DNA of 45,296 nucleotides from positions 1-45,296 of the forward strand of contig JAGAKG010000054.1 in NCBI GenBank assembly GCA_017625755.1. The letters run 5' to 3'. Origin of the DNA: Clostridia bacterium. Lineage in GTDB: Bacteria; Bacillota; Clostridia; Oscillospirales; CAG-272. The notes beneath the pieces are model-generated. The model was not told the origin of the DNA, ran no database searches, and saw nothing but the letters and a program-made list of their open reading frames with translations. Both the position numbers and the translations under genes were made by a program. Shown piece by piece: positions 1-7,598 of this stretch (position 1 is its first letter; each line of letters begins with the position of its first letter).

Positions 1-142
1 CGGGGGTGGAGCATAGCGGAGTATAATGACAGCGCGAGGGTGGGGGCGGGGATAAAATTTTTCGTCTTACGGAAATATATGAAAAAAATCTTCATTATTC
101 CCCCCTAATAGGGTAAAATTGGAGCGAAAAGTGATAACTTGA

Positions 143-171
143 TTGACAAAAACCTGAAAATTTTATACAAT
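143..171 (+). promoter_or_regulatory. Sigma-A promoter, distal, for secreted protein gene
   Basis: TTGACA at 143-148 and TACAAT at 166-171 are separated by 17 bases, an excellent housekeeping promoter. Transcription from here would leave a leader of about 165 bases before the start codon at 345. Nothing recognisable is coded in 1-142. Confidence 0.6.
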
Positions 172-190
172 TTAGACTGCGGACTTGTTT

Positions 191-219
191 TTGAGATGCC
201 CTTATATATTAATTATAAT
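191..219 (+). promoter_or_regulatory. Second, proximal promoter for secreted protein gene
   Basis: TTGAGA at 191-196 and a perfect TATAAT at 214-219 have a 17-base spacer, giving tandem promoters 48 bases apart. A short hairpin (CCTTTG, loop 278-283, CAAAGG; 272-289) lies in the leader of either transcript. Its role is unknown. Confidence 0.5.
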
Positions 220-344
220 GTCATAACACGGATATTTCAGTGAAACCCGTACGCGCAAATTTCGTATAACGCCTTTGTTACCGCAAAGGTTTATAAATAT
301 CAAATTTAAAATGCAAAAAATATTTTTAAAAAGGAGAAAAAACA

Positions 345-3300
345 ATGAAAAAAGCATTATCCCTTTTTCTCGCGTTTGTGATGGTAGCCCTGATGATACC
401 CTTCTCGGCGTTCATTACAAGTGCAACTGGTGAGACAGGCGCTGCGACTGACGGTCAATCGTATTGGTCGTGGGATTTCACCAAGTATTCCGATGACGGA
501 ACGGATGGTACTATTAATGGTAGTCTTCCTGCAGGTTGGGGGGCTGATACTAGTTCATATACATCCGATGGTAACGCGGGATGGAGAACAATGATTGATG
601 AGAAAGGTGTTAGACTCGGAGGTGCAAATGTAGGTCTCGGTTTAACATCGCCTTCAGATGCAGGTTTTGATCTTTTCGGCACTACCGAAAACTATGTTAT
701 TACGGTTGACTGGAATACTGACTATAAGTTCTCCTATCTTTGTTTCTCGGTAGGAGGAACAGCTCTTCGCACAAACTGGACTTACCGTTGGTGTTACAAT
801 GCAGGTCCTAGCGGCGGAAAGGCGTTTTGGAATCATGATACTGGTGCCTACGATACACTCGGAGGATATTTCAGACTTCACAATGCGGCAACCAATATTT
901 CGCCTAGCCCGACAAATGAGGCAGGTGAAGTGCTTACTCAGGCTCAGATAATTGACACTTTTGAAGACGCTGCTATTGCAGGTCGCGATTTTTCAACATC
1001 GCTCGAAGTGGTTGCTGGAAAACTGACTAACATCTATATTACCGCTGATGGACAGACGATAACTTACCCTGTAACAGCAAAAGATGTAAAGGGCTTTACG
1101 GTTTCTCATACAGGCTGGGGAACTAACAACTATATGTATGTAAAGTCTGTTAGTATACAAAAAGGTAGCTATGCTACAACAAGCTTTGACTATTCGCAGG
1201 ATTTCACGACCCTTGCCGCTGACAACGGTACGGACGGTAATATAAACAGCAGTCTTCCCACGGGAGTTGTTGCTTCTAACGATACCCAGAGCACATGGTG
1301 GACTTCTATAACCGAAAACGGTGTTATGCTCGGAGGAGCAAAGCAGGGACTTGGCTTGACTCCTACCTCTAATATTCCCGCAAGCATCGTTGACGGTAAT
1401 ACCGACCATGTTGTTACCGTTAAGTGGAATAGTACATATAAATTCAATCAGATTCGTTTTGGTTGGTCGTATGACTACACTCCCTCTAAGGTATGGGCTG
1501 AAAACCAGTTGGCATTCAATTATTCGGGCGGTCCTGACAGAGGATCTGATGGAAATAACTCTTTAGGAGATACGATAGCATCATTTACCGATACAGGCGA
1601 CCAGCAGGCTAACTTTGGTACATCTATGTTGGCAACAGCGGCTGATTCTACTGTTTCCGATAACTGCACAACAACGACTAACGCGGCTGGAACCGCTCTT
1701 GACGCGGACGGAAGATACTATATGCTTCAGGCTCCCGCTATGACAGGTGCTGATTTCGTTACCTCGTTCGTAATTAAGGACGGAAAAATTGATAAGATTT
1801 ACCTTGTTGCGGGCGGCGAGACAATTATTTATACGCTTAATTCCGATTTCCATGTGGCTGGATATTTCGGAGTATGGCTTGCAGGTTGGGGTGATAACAA
1901 CACCGTTAACATCAAGTCTATCGAAATTAAGACAGGCTCTTATGTTGCTCCTACCGAGTCGGCTAATATAGTTCATAACTATAATATTGCTAACGCGGCT
2001 GACATTGATGCTATTCCTTACGATATTTGTGAGGAAGACGGATACGGAACGATAACTCTTAACAATGGCGTTCTTTGGAATGAGACAACTGTAGCTGAGG
2101 AAATATCATACAACAATATGATTAAGGTTGACGGTGACCTTTACGGAAACCTCGGTGATTATACCGTTGATTTCACCCTCGCAGGAGGCTCTGAAGCAAG
2201 AATATTCTATCTTGCGTTTGGTCTTAATGACGATAGAAACAGTGTTTCTTCAAACAGCGCGTCTAACAACAAGCCTTGGGGCTATAACTTTGTTGACGGC
2301 AACGCATTCAAGCTTCGTATCAGAGCTGACCAGAACTGGGCGTCTGATAACTGTTCAATTTGGGCTTATGATGCTTCCGCAAACAAATACATTCAGGCTA
2401 ATAGCGACAACTATCAACGTTTGTCCACAAATCTTTCCAATGCTATCGCTGCGGGTAATGACATAAGCTTCCGCGCGGTTATTGAAAACAACTACCTCGT
2501 TTGCGTATATGTAAGCGCAGGCGGATACACTATAAAGGCTACGCCTCGTTACAGAATTGCGGCTCCTGCAGGAGATATAGGTTTCCTCCAGCAGTCGAAC
2601 GACAAGTTCGGACTTAAGAGCGTTACAATTTACGACGCGCCTATATACAACGCGACTGTTAGCGGCGCAGAAATGGCTGCTCCCGCAGGCAAGGCAGTTG
2701 TTAAGGTTGCAGGTGAGGCTACCGTTATCAACGCTTCCGCGTTCACGGTTGCTGACTATCTTGCAGATGCTGTTGCAGTTAAGGACAACGGCGTTGCTAT
2801 TGCTACCGATGCTACATTCACACCCACTGCAGGTAAGGTTTACTCCCTTATGAATGTTGCAGAGATTGCAGAGTATGTTAAGAATCAGGATATCACATCT
2901 GATACCTCTCTCAGACTTGCTTCTAACCCCGGTATCAGATACACATCTGCTTTCGAGGATAGCTTGATCATGGATCTTCTCAACAAGACCGATGCTATCA
3001 CAAGAATTGAAATGGGAACTCTTATTACAGTTGAGGACCACAAGACTGCGATGGGCAAGGATATGACCATAGAAAATCTTGAGGCATATCAGGCGGCTAA
3101 GAGAGAGGCGACAGGCAATGCAGATTATGTTGCTTATCTTACCGTTACAGGTGAGGTTTCTAACCTCTACACAGAGAGCGTATTCAGAGGTTCTGTTATA
3201 GGCGTTCAGTCCTTCACAAAGAACTATGTTGCTGTTGGTTATGTAACAATTGAATTTGGTGATACCGCAACATTCACGCTCTACTCCGACGAAGCAACTG

Positions 3301-3413
3301 CTTCTGTTAAGACTCTCGCTGCTGCGATAGTTGCTGACGCAGAGGCTATGGCAACATATTCCGAGAACGAGCAGGCAGCTCTTAACTACCTCGCAACTTA
3401 TACGGAAGCCTAA
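345..3413 (+). CDS. Secreted repeat protein with clostridial C-terminal module
   Basis: The protein has 1022 residues and was not recognised as an enzyme. It begins with a classical Sec signal peptide (MKKALSLFLAFVMVALMIPF, probable cut near residue 27). Two clearly homologous domains follow at about 40-275 and 280-535: both contain a GTDG-N-IN-SLP segment, a GG(A)-GLGL segment and a GW/GWG-NN segment followed by K-(S)-(V/I). A third, diverged copy spans about 542-770. These domains look like beta-sandwich, LamG/concanavalin-like folds, which would suit binding of glycans or cell wall; that is inference. The last ~170 residues (SLRLASNPGIRYTSA..., IEMGTLIT..., GVGY-like VAVGYVTIEFGD) resemble a module seen at the C-terminus of many secreted proteins of gut Clostridia. 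Start chosen from AAGGAG at 331-336. The 47-residue peptide gene follows after 12 bases. No dockerin, LPXTG or SLH anchor is visible. Confidence 0.8.
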   Translation: MKKALSLFLAFVMVALMIPFSAFITSATGETGAATDGQSYWSWDFTKYSDDGTDGTINGSLPAGWGADTSSYTSDGNAGWRTMIDEKGVRLGGANVGLGLTSPSDAGFDLFGTTENYVITVDWNTDYKFSYLCFSVGGTALRTNWTYRWCYNAGPSGGKAFWNHDTGAYDTLGGYFRLHNAATNISPSPTNEAGEVLTQAQIIDTFEDAAIAGRDFSTSLEVVAGKLTNIYITADGQTITYPVTAKDVKGFTVSHTGWGTNNYMYVKSVSIQKGSYATTSFDYSQDFTTLAADNGTDGNINSSLPTGVVASNDTQSTWWTSITENGVMLGGAKQGLGLTPTSNIPASIVDGNTDHVVTVKWNSTYKFNQIRFGWSYDYTPSKVWAENQLAFNYSGGPDRGSDGNNSLGDTIASFTDTGDQQANFGTSMLATAADSTVSDNCTTTTNAAGTALDADGRYYMLQAPAMTGADFVTSFVIKDGKIDKIYLVAGGETIIYTLNSDFHVAGYFGVWLAGWGDNNTVNIKSIEIKTGSYVAPTESANIVHNYNIANAADIDAIPYDICEEDGYGTITLNNGVLWNETTVAEEISYNNMIKVDGDLYGNLGDYTVDFTLAGGSEARIFYLAFGLNDDRNSVSSNSASNNKPWGYNFVDGNAFKLRIRADQNWASDNCSIWAYDASANKYIQANSDNYQRLSTNLSNAIAAGNDISFRAVIENNYLVCVYVSAGGYTIKATPRYRIAAPAGDIGFLQQSNDKFGLKSVTIYDAPIYNATVSGAEMAAPAGKAVVKVAGEATVINASAFTVADYLADAVAVKDNGVAIATDATFTPTAGKVYSLMNVAEIAEYVKNQDITSDTSLRLASNPGIRYTSAFEDSLIMDLLNKTDAITRIEMGTLITVEDHKTAMGKDMTIENLEAYQAAKREATGNADYVAYLTVTGEVSNLYTESVFRGSVIGVQSFTKNYVAVGYVTIEFGDTATFTLYSDEATASVKTLAAAIVADAEAMATYSENEQAALNYLATYTEA

Positions 3414-3425
3414 GGGGGTGCTTGA

Positions 3426-3569
3426 ATGAAAAAGAATTACACACATCCCGAGCTTGAAGCTTTTGCTTCTGATATAATTGATGTTCTTACATTTTCTCTC
3501 GGTATTCTTGGTTCGCTTACCGAGGAAAAGGGAAGCGACCCGTCGGTAAACGACAACCTCGATTTCTGA
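3426..3569 (+). CDS. Short 47-residue peptide downstream of secreted protein
   Basis: An ATG preceded by a strong AGGGGGTG site opens a frame of 47 codons ending at TGA 3567-3569. The product starts MKKNYTHPELEAF, has a hydrophobic centre (DVLTFSLGILGSL) and an acidic tail (DPSVNDNLDF). The opening MKK-Y--PE-E and the internal D(V/I)(L/I)T-S motif recur, from memory, in short peptides encoded beside secreted proteins in Oscillospirales genomes. It has no signal peptide and no cysteines. It is translationally coupled to the 1022-residue gene (12-base gap) and followed directly by a terminator, so it is very probably a real gene. Function is unknown; a precursor peptide or an intracellular partner of the upstream protein are guesses. 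Confidence 0.6.
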   Translation: MKKNYTHPELEAFASDIIDVLTFSLGILGSLTEEKGSDPSVNDNLDF

Positions 3570-3594
3570 TTTTCTTAAATCGAATAAACACTTT

Positions 3595-3629
3595 CAGGGG
3601 AAACCTCAACGAGGTTTCCCCTGATTTTT
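3595..3629 (+). terminator. Intrinsic terminator of secreted protein/peptide operon
   Basis: A perfect 13-bp stem (CAGGGGAAACCTC / GAGGTTTCCCCTG) with a three-base loop AAC is followed by ATTTTT. It closes the transcript of the two genes upstream. Confidence 0.9.
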
Positions 3630-4060
3630 GCTTCAAGGACAGTCGAGTACGCCTGTCCCTACTACCTTGTAACAACTAAAGGTTTACTTTAATATCTCCG
3701 TCCGCGTCATCCTACTCCGCTACGCTCCGTGACGAGTTTGCAAGCAAACATCGAGGGGGACCGCTTGCGGTGGATGAGGAGAGCAAAACAAGGCGAAACA
3801 ATGTTCTCCTCATCCGTCACTCGCAAACTCGTGCCACCTTCCCCGCTGGGGAAGGCTTTTGCGTATTTTGCCCATATACACTTGTTTTAACCCATTTTGT
3901 CAGTGGTCTGGGCTTCCCCTAGAGGGGAGGCTCCCGCGCAAGCGGGTGGTGAGGTGTAGGTTGCGGAAGCAACCGTAAAAAATAATGTTACCGCGGTGGC
4001 TACACTTCATCCGATTCGCATTCGCTCGCCACCTTCTCATCAAGGGGAAGGTTTTCATAG
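3630..4060. repeat. Non-coding patch of interspersed palindromic repeats
   Basis: This 430-base stretch has no plausible gene but is full of inverted repeats. ACGAGTTTGC (3732-3741) is mirrored by GCAAACTCGT (3823-3832), and inside it GATGAGGAGA pairs with TCTCCTCATC around a 22-base loop, giving a MITE-like unit of about 100 bases. Further on come CCTTCCCC-GCT-GGGGAAGG, CTTCCCCTAGAGGGGAG and CCCGC-GCAA-GCGGG hairpins, and two related cassettes CACCTTCCCC...GGGGAAGG and CACCTTCTCATCAAGGGGAAGG. Such strings are typical of high-copy intergenic repeats in gut Clostridia (recalled, not searched). Confidence 0.65.
3637..3662 (-). repeat. REP-like element, GTAG plus hairpin
   Basis: Read on the minus strand the element is GTAG, then GGACAG, a 10-base loop, and CTGTCC. 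The GTAG tetranucleotide at the 5' foot of a small palindrome is the hallmark of REP sequences recognised by RAYT transposases. The same layout, with a different stem, occurs twice inside the RAYT gene at 10661-11197. Confidence 0.5.
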
Positions 4061-4089
4061 GTGATAATGTTCGCATATTTACACTCTAA

Positions 4090-4126
4090 TAAATATCCCC
4101 TCGGCGGGATATTATCCGCCGAGGGG
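4090..4126 (-). terminator. Terminator of the ABC importer operon
   Basis: On the minus strand an 11-bp stem CCCCTCGGCGG / CCGCCGAGGGG with an eight-base loop is followed by ATATTTATT, just after the stop codon of the ATPase gene. Confidence 0.8.
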
Positions 4127-4140
4127 TGTATGCTTGTGTA

Positions 4141-4731
4141 TCAATTGTCTATCCTTATCAATTTACTTTCGGGGGCGGGGGAGAGCTTCAGCACGATATC
4201 GGCATATTCAAGGTCTGCTTCGTCGTGTGTGACTATTATTGCCGTCTTGCCGCGGAGAAGCTCAAAAACCGTCTTGCTTACATTATGGCGGCGCTCTGCG
4301 TCTAGTCCGCGGAAAGGCTCGTCGAGGAAGATTATATCAGGCTCGTATGCGAGCGCGCGCGCTATTGAAACTCTTTGCTTCATTCCCCCCGAAAGCTCGG
4401 CGGGGTATTTATCGAGTGAGTCTTCAAGTCCCATAAGCGTCAGCATTTCTCGCCCCTTTGCTTCGTCGCTCACCGTTGCCACATTTTCAAGCGCGGTCAT
4501 CCATGGGAACAGTCTTGGCTCCTGAAAGATATAGGATATTTTCCCGTGTGTGTTTGTGAAGCTTCCGTCCGTGGGGCGGAGAAGTCCCGCGAGAATATTT
4601 ACAAGCGAGGTTTTTCCAACACCCGACTCGCCGACGATAGCTGTTATTCTGCCCTCGGAAAAGCTATATGAAAGTCTGTCCAACACGGTATTTTTTCCGT
4701 ATTTCAAAGTTATGTTTTCAAGCGTTAGCAT
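4141..4731 (-). CDS. ABC transporter ATP-binding protein, NitT/TauT type
   Basis: This is the cytoplasmic ATPase of the importer encoded by the three genes here. All nucleotide-binding motifs are intact: Walker A GESGVGKT (34-41), Q-loop Gln70, signature LSGGMKQR (113-120), Walker B IIFLDEP (132-138), D-loop GLDA and H-loop His169 (VTHDEAD). The start is placed at 4731 because AAAGGAGGT lies just before it; an ATG 24 bases upstream has no such site. At 196 residues it is about 50 shorter than SsuB/TauB relatives and ends soon after the H-loop. Its start overlaps the end of the permease gene by 14 bases, indicating translational coupling. The substrate cannot be deduced from the ATPase. Confidence 0.93.
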   Translation of the reverse strand: MLTLENITLKYGKNTVLDRLSYSFSEGRITAIVGESGVGKTSLVNILAGLLRPTDGSFTNTHGKISYIFQEPRLFPWMTALENVATVSDEAKGREMLTLMGLEDSLDKYPAELSGGMKQRVSIARALAYEPDIIFLDEPFRGLDAERRHNVSKTVFELLRGKTAIIVTHDEADLEYADIVLKLSPAPESKLIRIDN

Positions 4732-5521
4732 CGGATACCTCCTTTCGGGACACATGGAGTCCCTGCGCGAGCTTTTTGAGTCCGAATATAAGCAGCTTTT
4801 CGATTATCACGCTTAGGATTATGACCGCGAGAGTCCACGCGAAAAGCTCTGTCGTTTCAATATAGACCTTCGAGTTCATTATCTGTGTACCTATCGCGCT
4901 CTCGGGTGTGCAAAGCACCTCTGCGGCAATTCCTGCCTTCCACGCCATACCCAGAGCCGACTGACACGCCGCGAGAAAATAGGGCATAACCGACGGCAGA
5001 TAGATTTTTATTATCCTTTTGCCAAGAGAAAATCGGTATATTTTTGCCACCTCGAGGAGCCCTCTGTCGACCGAGCGGATTCCCGCCGACACATTCGACC
5101 AGACGACGGGAAGGACGATAAGGACGGTGATAAATATGGGGAGAGTGTTTCTGTCTATCCAAAGCAGTGCGAGAATGATGAAGGACGCTATCGGAGTAGC
5201 TTTCACAACTGTCATAAGCGGTGAGAGCAGGGAATCGAGGGTGTGTATATTTGCGGTGAAAACCGCAAATATTGTACCGAGCGCGACCGCTATGAGAATG
5301 CCCGAGAGTATTCGGAGCAGAGAGAGACCCGATATCTGCCAGAATTCGGGCGTTTTTGCAAGCTCTGTCAGAGCAATTACCGTAGCTTTCGGGCTGGGGA
5401 GAAGAAATTCGAGATTTACGCGGTGCGAAAAAAGCGCCCACACGCCTATCCAGAAAAGCACCGACAGAATCAGAGTCACTATTTTATAGATTTTAAAGCC
5501 GCGGCTTTTTGTGTTCGTCAT
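4718..5521 (-). CDS. ABC transporter permease, NitT/TauT type
   Basis: A 267-residue inner-membrane protein of the BPD_transp_1 family (SsuC/TauC/ThiX-like) with about six hydrophobic segments, beginning at residues 10-32. The EAA-type coupling loop that contacts the ATPase is visible as VDRGLLEVAKIYRFSLGKRI followed by IYLPSVMPYFLAACQSALGMAW. A GGGAG ribosome site precedes the ATG. The gene is second from the end of the operon: regulator, binding protein, attenuator-like hairpin, permease, ATPase. The permease would form a homodimer. Substrate is unknown. Confidence 0.92.
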   Translation of the reverse strand: MTNTKSRGFKIYKIVTLILSVLFWIGVWALFSHRVNLEFLLPSPKATVIALTELAKTPEFWQISGLSLLRILSGILIAVALGTIFAVFTANIHTLDSLLSPLMTVVKATPIASFIILALLWIDRNTLPIFITVLIVLPVVWSNVSAGIRSVDRGLLEVAKIYRFSLGKRIIKIYLPSVMPYFLAACQSALGMAWKAGIAAEVLCTPESAIGTQIMNSKVYIETTELFAWTLAVIILSVIIEKLLIFGLKKLAQGLHVSRKEVSDANA

Positions 5522-5540
5522 ATTTTCTCCCTTCTGTAAT

Positions 5541-5582
5541 TTTTAAAAATGGGGGAAGGAAGCTTTGGAGTTTCCTTCCCCC
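5541..5582 (-). terminator. Hairpin terminator/attenuator between binding protein and permease
   Basis: On the minus strand GGGGGAAGGAA (5582-5572) pairs perfectly with TTCCTTCCCCC (5561-5551) across a 10-base loop and is followed by ATTTTTAAAAATT. It lies between the binding protein and permease genes, so it should either terminate part of the transcripts or protect the upstream mRNA 3' end. Both outcomes give more binding protein than permease, as is usual for importers. Confidence 0.75.
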
Positions 5583-5604
5583 GTGAATGTGAAGCGTTCA
5601 GAGC

Positions 5605-6591
5605 TTATCTTTCGTAGTAGAATCCGTCGTCGGGGATAGCCGCGATGGACTTGTTATTGGACTGATGGAGCTTTTCGTAGAATACCGAGATCGCGTCCTT
5701 CATATCCTTGCCCTCGATAAAGCAGATATTGCAGTTCGGGAGCGCCTTCTTCGCGATGGGTGCCTTGGGGAGTATTCCCGCGTCGACTATCGCGTTTATA
5801 GAGTCGTCCGTAGCTTCGGAAATGAATTCAACCGATGCTTTGTAGTCATCAAGGAACTTGCTTACCTCAACGGGATGCTCCTTTGCAAACTCGGAGTTGA
5901 CAACGAGACAGCCCTGAGCCATTGTGTTCTCACCGTAGAGCTTTTCCCACTCATCGGTAAAGTCCATAGCTACCTTGACATCTGCGTTACCGCTTGTAAC
6001 AACCGTGACCTTAGGCTCGGGAAGCACCGCAAGGGAGACAAGTCCAGCCGTGACGGCTGCAGAGAGCGCGTCGGGAGAGTTGTATGTGGTGGTGTCGAGC
6101 TTGACCTCGCCCTCCAAGCCGTTGGCGTTAATGAGTGCGGCGGTGATGAACTCGGGGTTTGAGCCCGCGCCTGGGAGATAGATGGTCTTGCCCTTGAGCG
6201 AGTTGAAATCTGTCACCTCAACGCCGTTGCTGAGCAGATAGAGAACGCCGAGGGTGTTGATAGCGAGAAGCTGTATCTTGCCCTCGCTCTTTTTGTAGAG
6301 ATTAGCGGCGGCGTTGGTGGGGAGAGCGGCAATCGCGCACTCGCCTGATACAATAGCGCCCGTTATTGCGTCTGCCGAAGCGAATGTTTCTATCTTATAG
6401 TTCATATCGAGCGCGTCATTCTTTGCGTCGCAAATGAGCTTTGACGCGCCGAGAGCGGTGGTTCCGTTGAGCAGGTATATCTTCATTTCAAGCTCTGAGT
6501 CGGGTTTATCCTTCGCACATGATGCGAGGGGGAGAATAACGAGGGTGAGTGCCAGTACTACCAGCAGGATTTTTTTGATTGTGTTTTTCAT
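5605..6591 (-). CDS. ABC transporter substrate-binding lipoprotein, NMT1-like
   Basis: A 328-residue extracytoplasmic solute-binding protein of the NMT1/SsuA-like type II fold. The signal peptide ends in a lipobox LASC, so Cys25 should be lipidated and anchor it to the outer face of the membrane. The mature protein shows the expected two-lobed pattern (NGTTALGASKLI early, then GKTIYLPGAGSNPEFITAAL in the middle, then a VAMDFTDEW stretch). It follows the Crp-type regulator gene and precedes the attenuator-like hairpin and permease. Families of this type import sulfonates, nitrate, thiamine precursors and other small organic or inorganic anions, and homology alone does not pick one. Confidence 0.88.
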   Translation of the reverse strand: MKNTIKKILLVVLALTLVILPLASCAKDKPDSELEMKIYLLNGTTALGASKLICDAKNDALDMNYKIETFASADAITGAIVSGECAIAALPTNAAANLYKKSEGKIQLLAINTLGVLYLLSNGVEVTDFNSLKGKTIYLPGAGSNPEFITAALINANGLEGEVKLDTTTYNSPDALSAAVTAGLVSLAVLPEPKVTVVTSGNADVKVAMDFTDEWEKLYGENTMAQGCLVVNSEFAKEHPVEVSKFLDDYKASVEFISEATDDSINAIVDAGILPKAPIAKKALPNCNICFIEGKDMKDAISVFYEKLHQSNNKSIAAIPDDGFYYER

Positions 6592-6649
6592 TTTTTTGTT
6601 TTTCCTTTCTTTGGTGTTTTATTATGTTTTGCCGATTTACAGCTGCAAA

Positions 6650-7324
6650 TCAGCGGAAATATTTTTCAAGCATAGCTTGTTTGTCCTTGATTATTATTAT
6701 TTTGTCCTTCTTTTCGATAAATCCCTCGGCTTCGAGCTTGTCAAAGGCTCTGTAAAGCGAGGCTCTGCCTATATCGAGCATATCGGCAAGCGCGCTTATC
6801 GAAGCCTCTGCCGAATAAATTCCGTCCGATTCGTTATCTGCGAGAAAGAGCGAGAGCCGTCTTTCGGCGCACCCCGCGGTGAAGGCGTTTATTTTTTTGT
6901 TGAGATATACTATCTTGTTGCTCAGAAATTCCATAAATCCAACTGCCGCCGCGCGGTCGTGCTCGATAAGCTCACGCACAGCCGCCGCGTTGATAAAGAG
7001 AACGCTGCATGCGCTTTTGGCTTTTATGAGCGTAGGGAAGGGGACTTCTGCGGAATACAGGGTGGCAATGCCGAATACAGCGCCCTCTGTGACGGTTTTT
7101 AAAAGCACATTTCTGCCGCAGTCTGCCGAGCTTACCGTTGCCGTTCCCTCGAGAATAATGCTCACGGGGACATCGGTGTCCTCGGGTGAGCAGATATCCT
7201 CTCCCACCGCGAAGCGGTGTATATCAATTTTATCCTCTGTGATAAATCTACCGATGCTTTCCTCGGAGGCGTTCTTGAAAATGATATTGTTCTTCAAATT
7301 TGGATATTTTTCTAAAATATTCAC
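6650..7324 (-). CDS. Crp/Fnr-family transcriptional regulator
   Basis: 224 residues: an N-terminal cyclic-nucleotide-binding-type beta-barrel (about 10-125, with VSIILEGTATV and GAVFGIATLYS), a dimerisation helix (about 125-155) and a C-terminal winged helix (SISALADMLDIGRASLYRAFDKLEAEGFI, about 172-200). Start is GTG at 7324, preceded by AAGGAGG six bases away. The four cysteines (about 45, 69, 105 and 150) do not form an Fnr-type N-terminal iron-sulfur motif, so the signal is unknown. It is the first gene of the operon with the ABC importer, and a perfect palindrome sits on its transcription start, so autoregulation is very likely. Confidence 0.88.
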   Translation of the reverse strand: MNILEKYPNLKNNIIFKNASEESIGRFITEDKIDIHRFAVGEDICSPEDTDVPVSIILEGTATVSSADCGRNVLLKTVTEGAVFGIATLYSAEVPFPTLIKAKSACSVLFINAAAVRELIEHDRAAAVGFMEFLSNKIVYLNKKINAFTAGCAERRLSLFLADNESDGIYSAEASISALADMLDIGRASLYRAFDKLEAEGFIEKKDKIIIIKDKQAMLEKYFR

Positions 7325-7339
7325 GCAGCACCTCCTTAT

Positions 7340-7365
7340 ATAATTGTCTCAAATGAGACAATTAT
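7340..7365. promoter_or_regulatory. Perfect 26-bp palindrome, probable operator of the Crp-type regulator
   Basis: ATAATTGTCTCA (7340-7351), two bases, then TGAGACAATTAT (7354-7365): two perfect 12-base arms. The TTGTCTCA-N2-TGAGACAA core has the size and symmetry of a Crp/Fnr-dimer site but not the Crp (TGTGA) or Fnr (TTGAT) half-site. It begins directly downstream of the -10 box, over the start of transcription, a position that suits repression. Confidence 0.8.
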
Positions 7366-7394
7366 ATTGTATCATATTGTAAAATCTATGTCAA
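7366..7394 (-). promoter_or_regulatory. Promoter of the Crp-regulator/ABC importer operon
   Basis: On the minus strand TTGACA (7394-7389), 17 bases, TACAAT (7371-7366). The palindrome 7340-7365 abuts the -10 box. Confidence 0.85.
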
Positions 7395-7529
7395 TAGAGT
7401 TTTGTCAAAATGTGTAAATAAATTGTTAACAATATTAAGTCACCCTTTAACAGGTATTGGAAAAAGTGTATAATATATATTTAGATACATCAAAAGAAGA
7501 ATTATACATAAATGTAATAGGAAGATTAA

Positions 7530-7558
7530 TTGACTTTTCTGCACCGACGGTATATAAT
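7530..7558 (+). promoter_or_regulatory. Promoter of the nucleotidyltransferase-galE-galM operon
   Basis: TTGACT (7530-7535), 17 bases, TATAAT (7553-7558), about 40 bases before the first start codon. The A+T-rich region 7395-7529 also holds an isolated TATAAT near 7470. Confidence 0.8.
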
Positions 7559-7598
7559 TCGATTATCTGAATTTAAATATTAATTAAAAGGAGAAGCT

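Noticed and set aside
2355..3446. A 363-codon minus-strand frame under the secreted protein gene
   Set aside because: Antisense to a clear signal-peptide protein, very Cys/Ser/Asn-rich, with no promoter or ribosome site.
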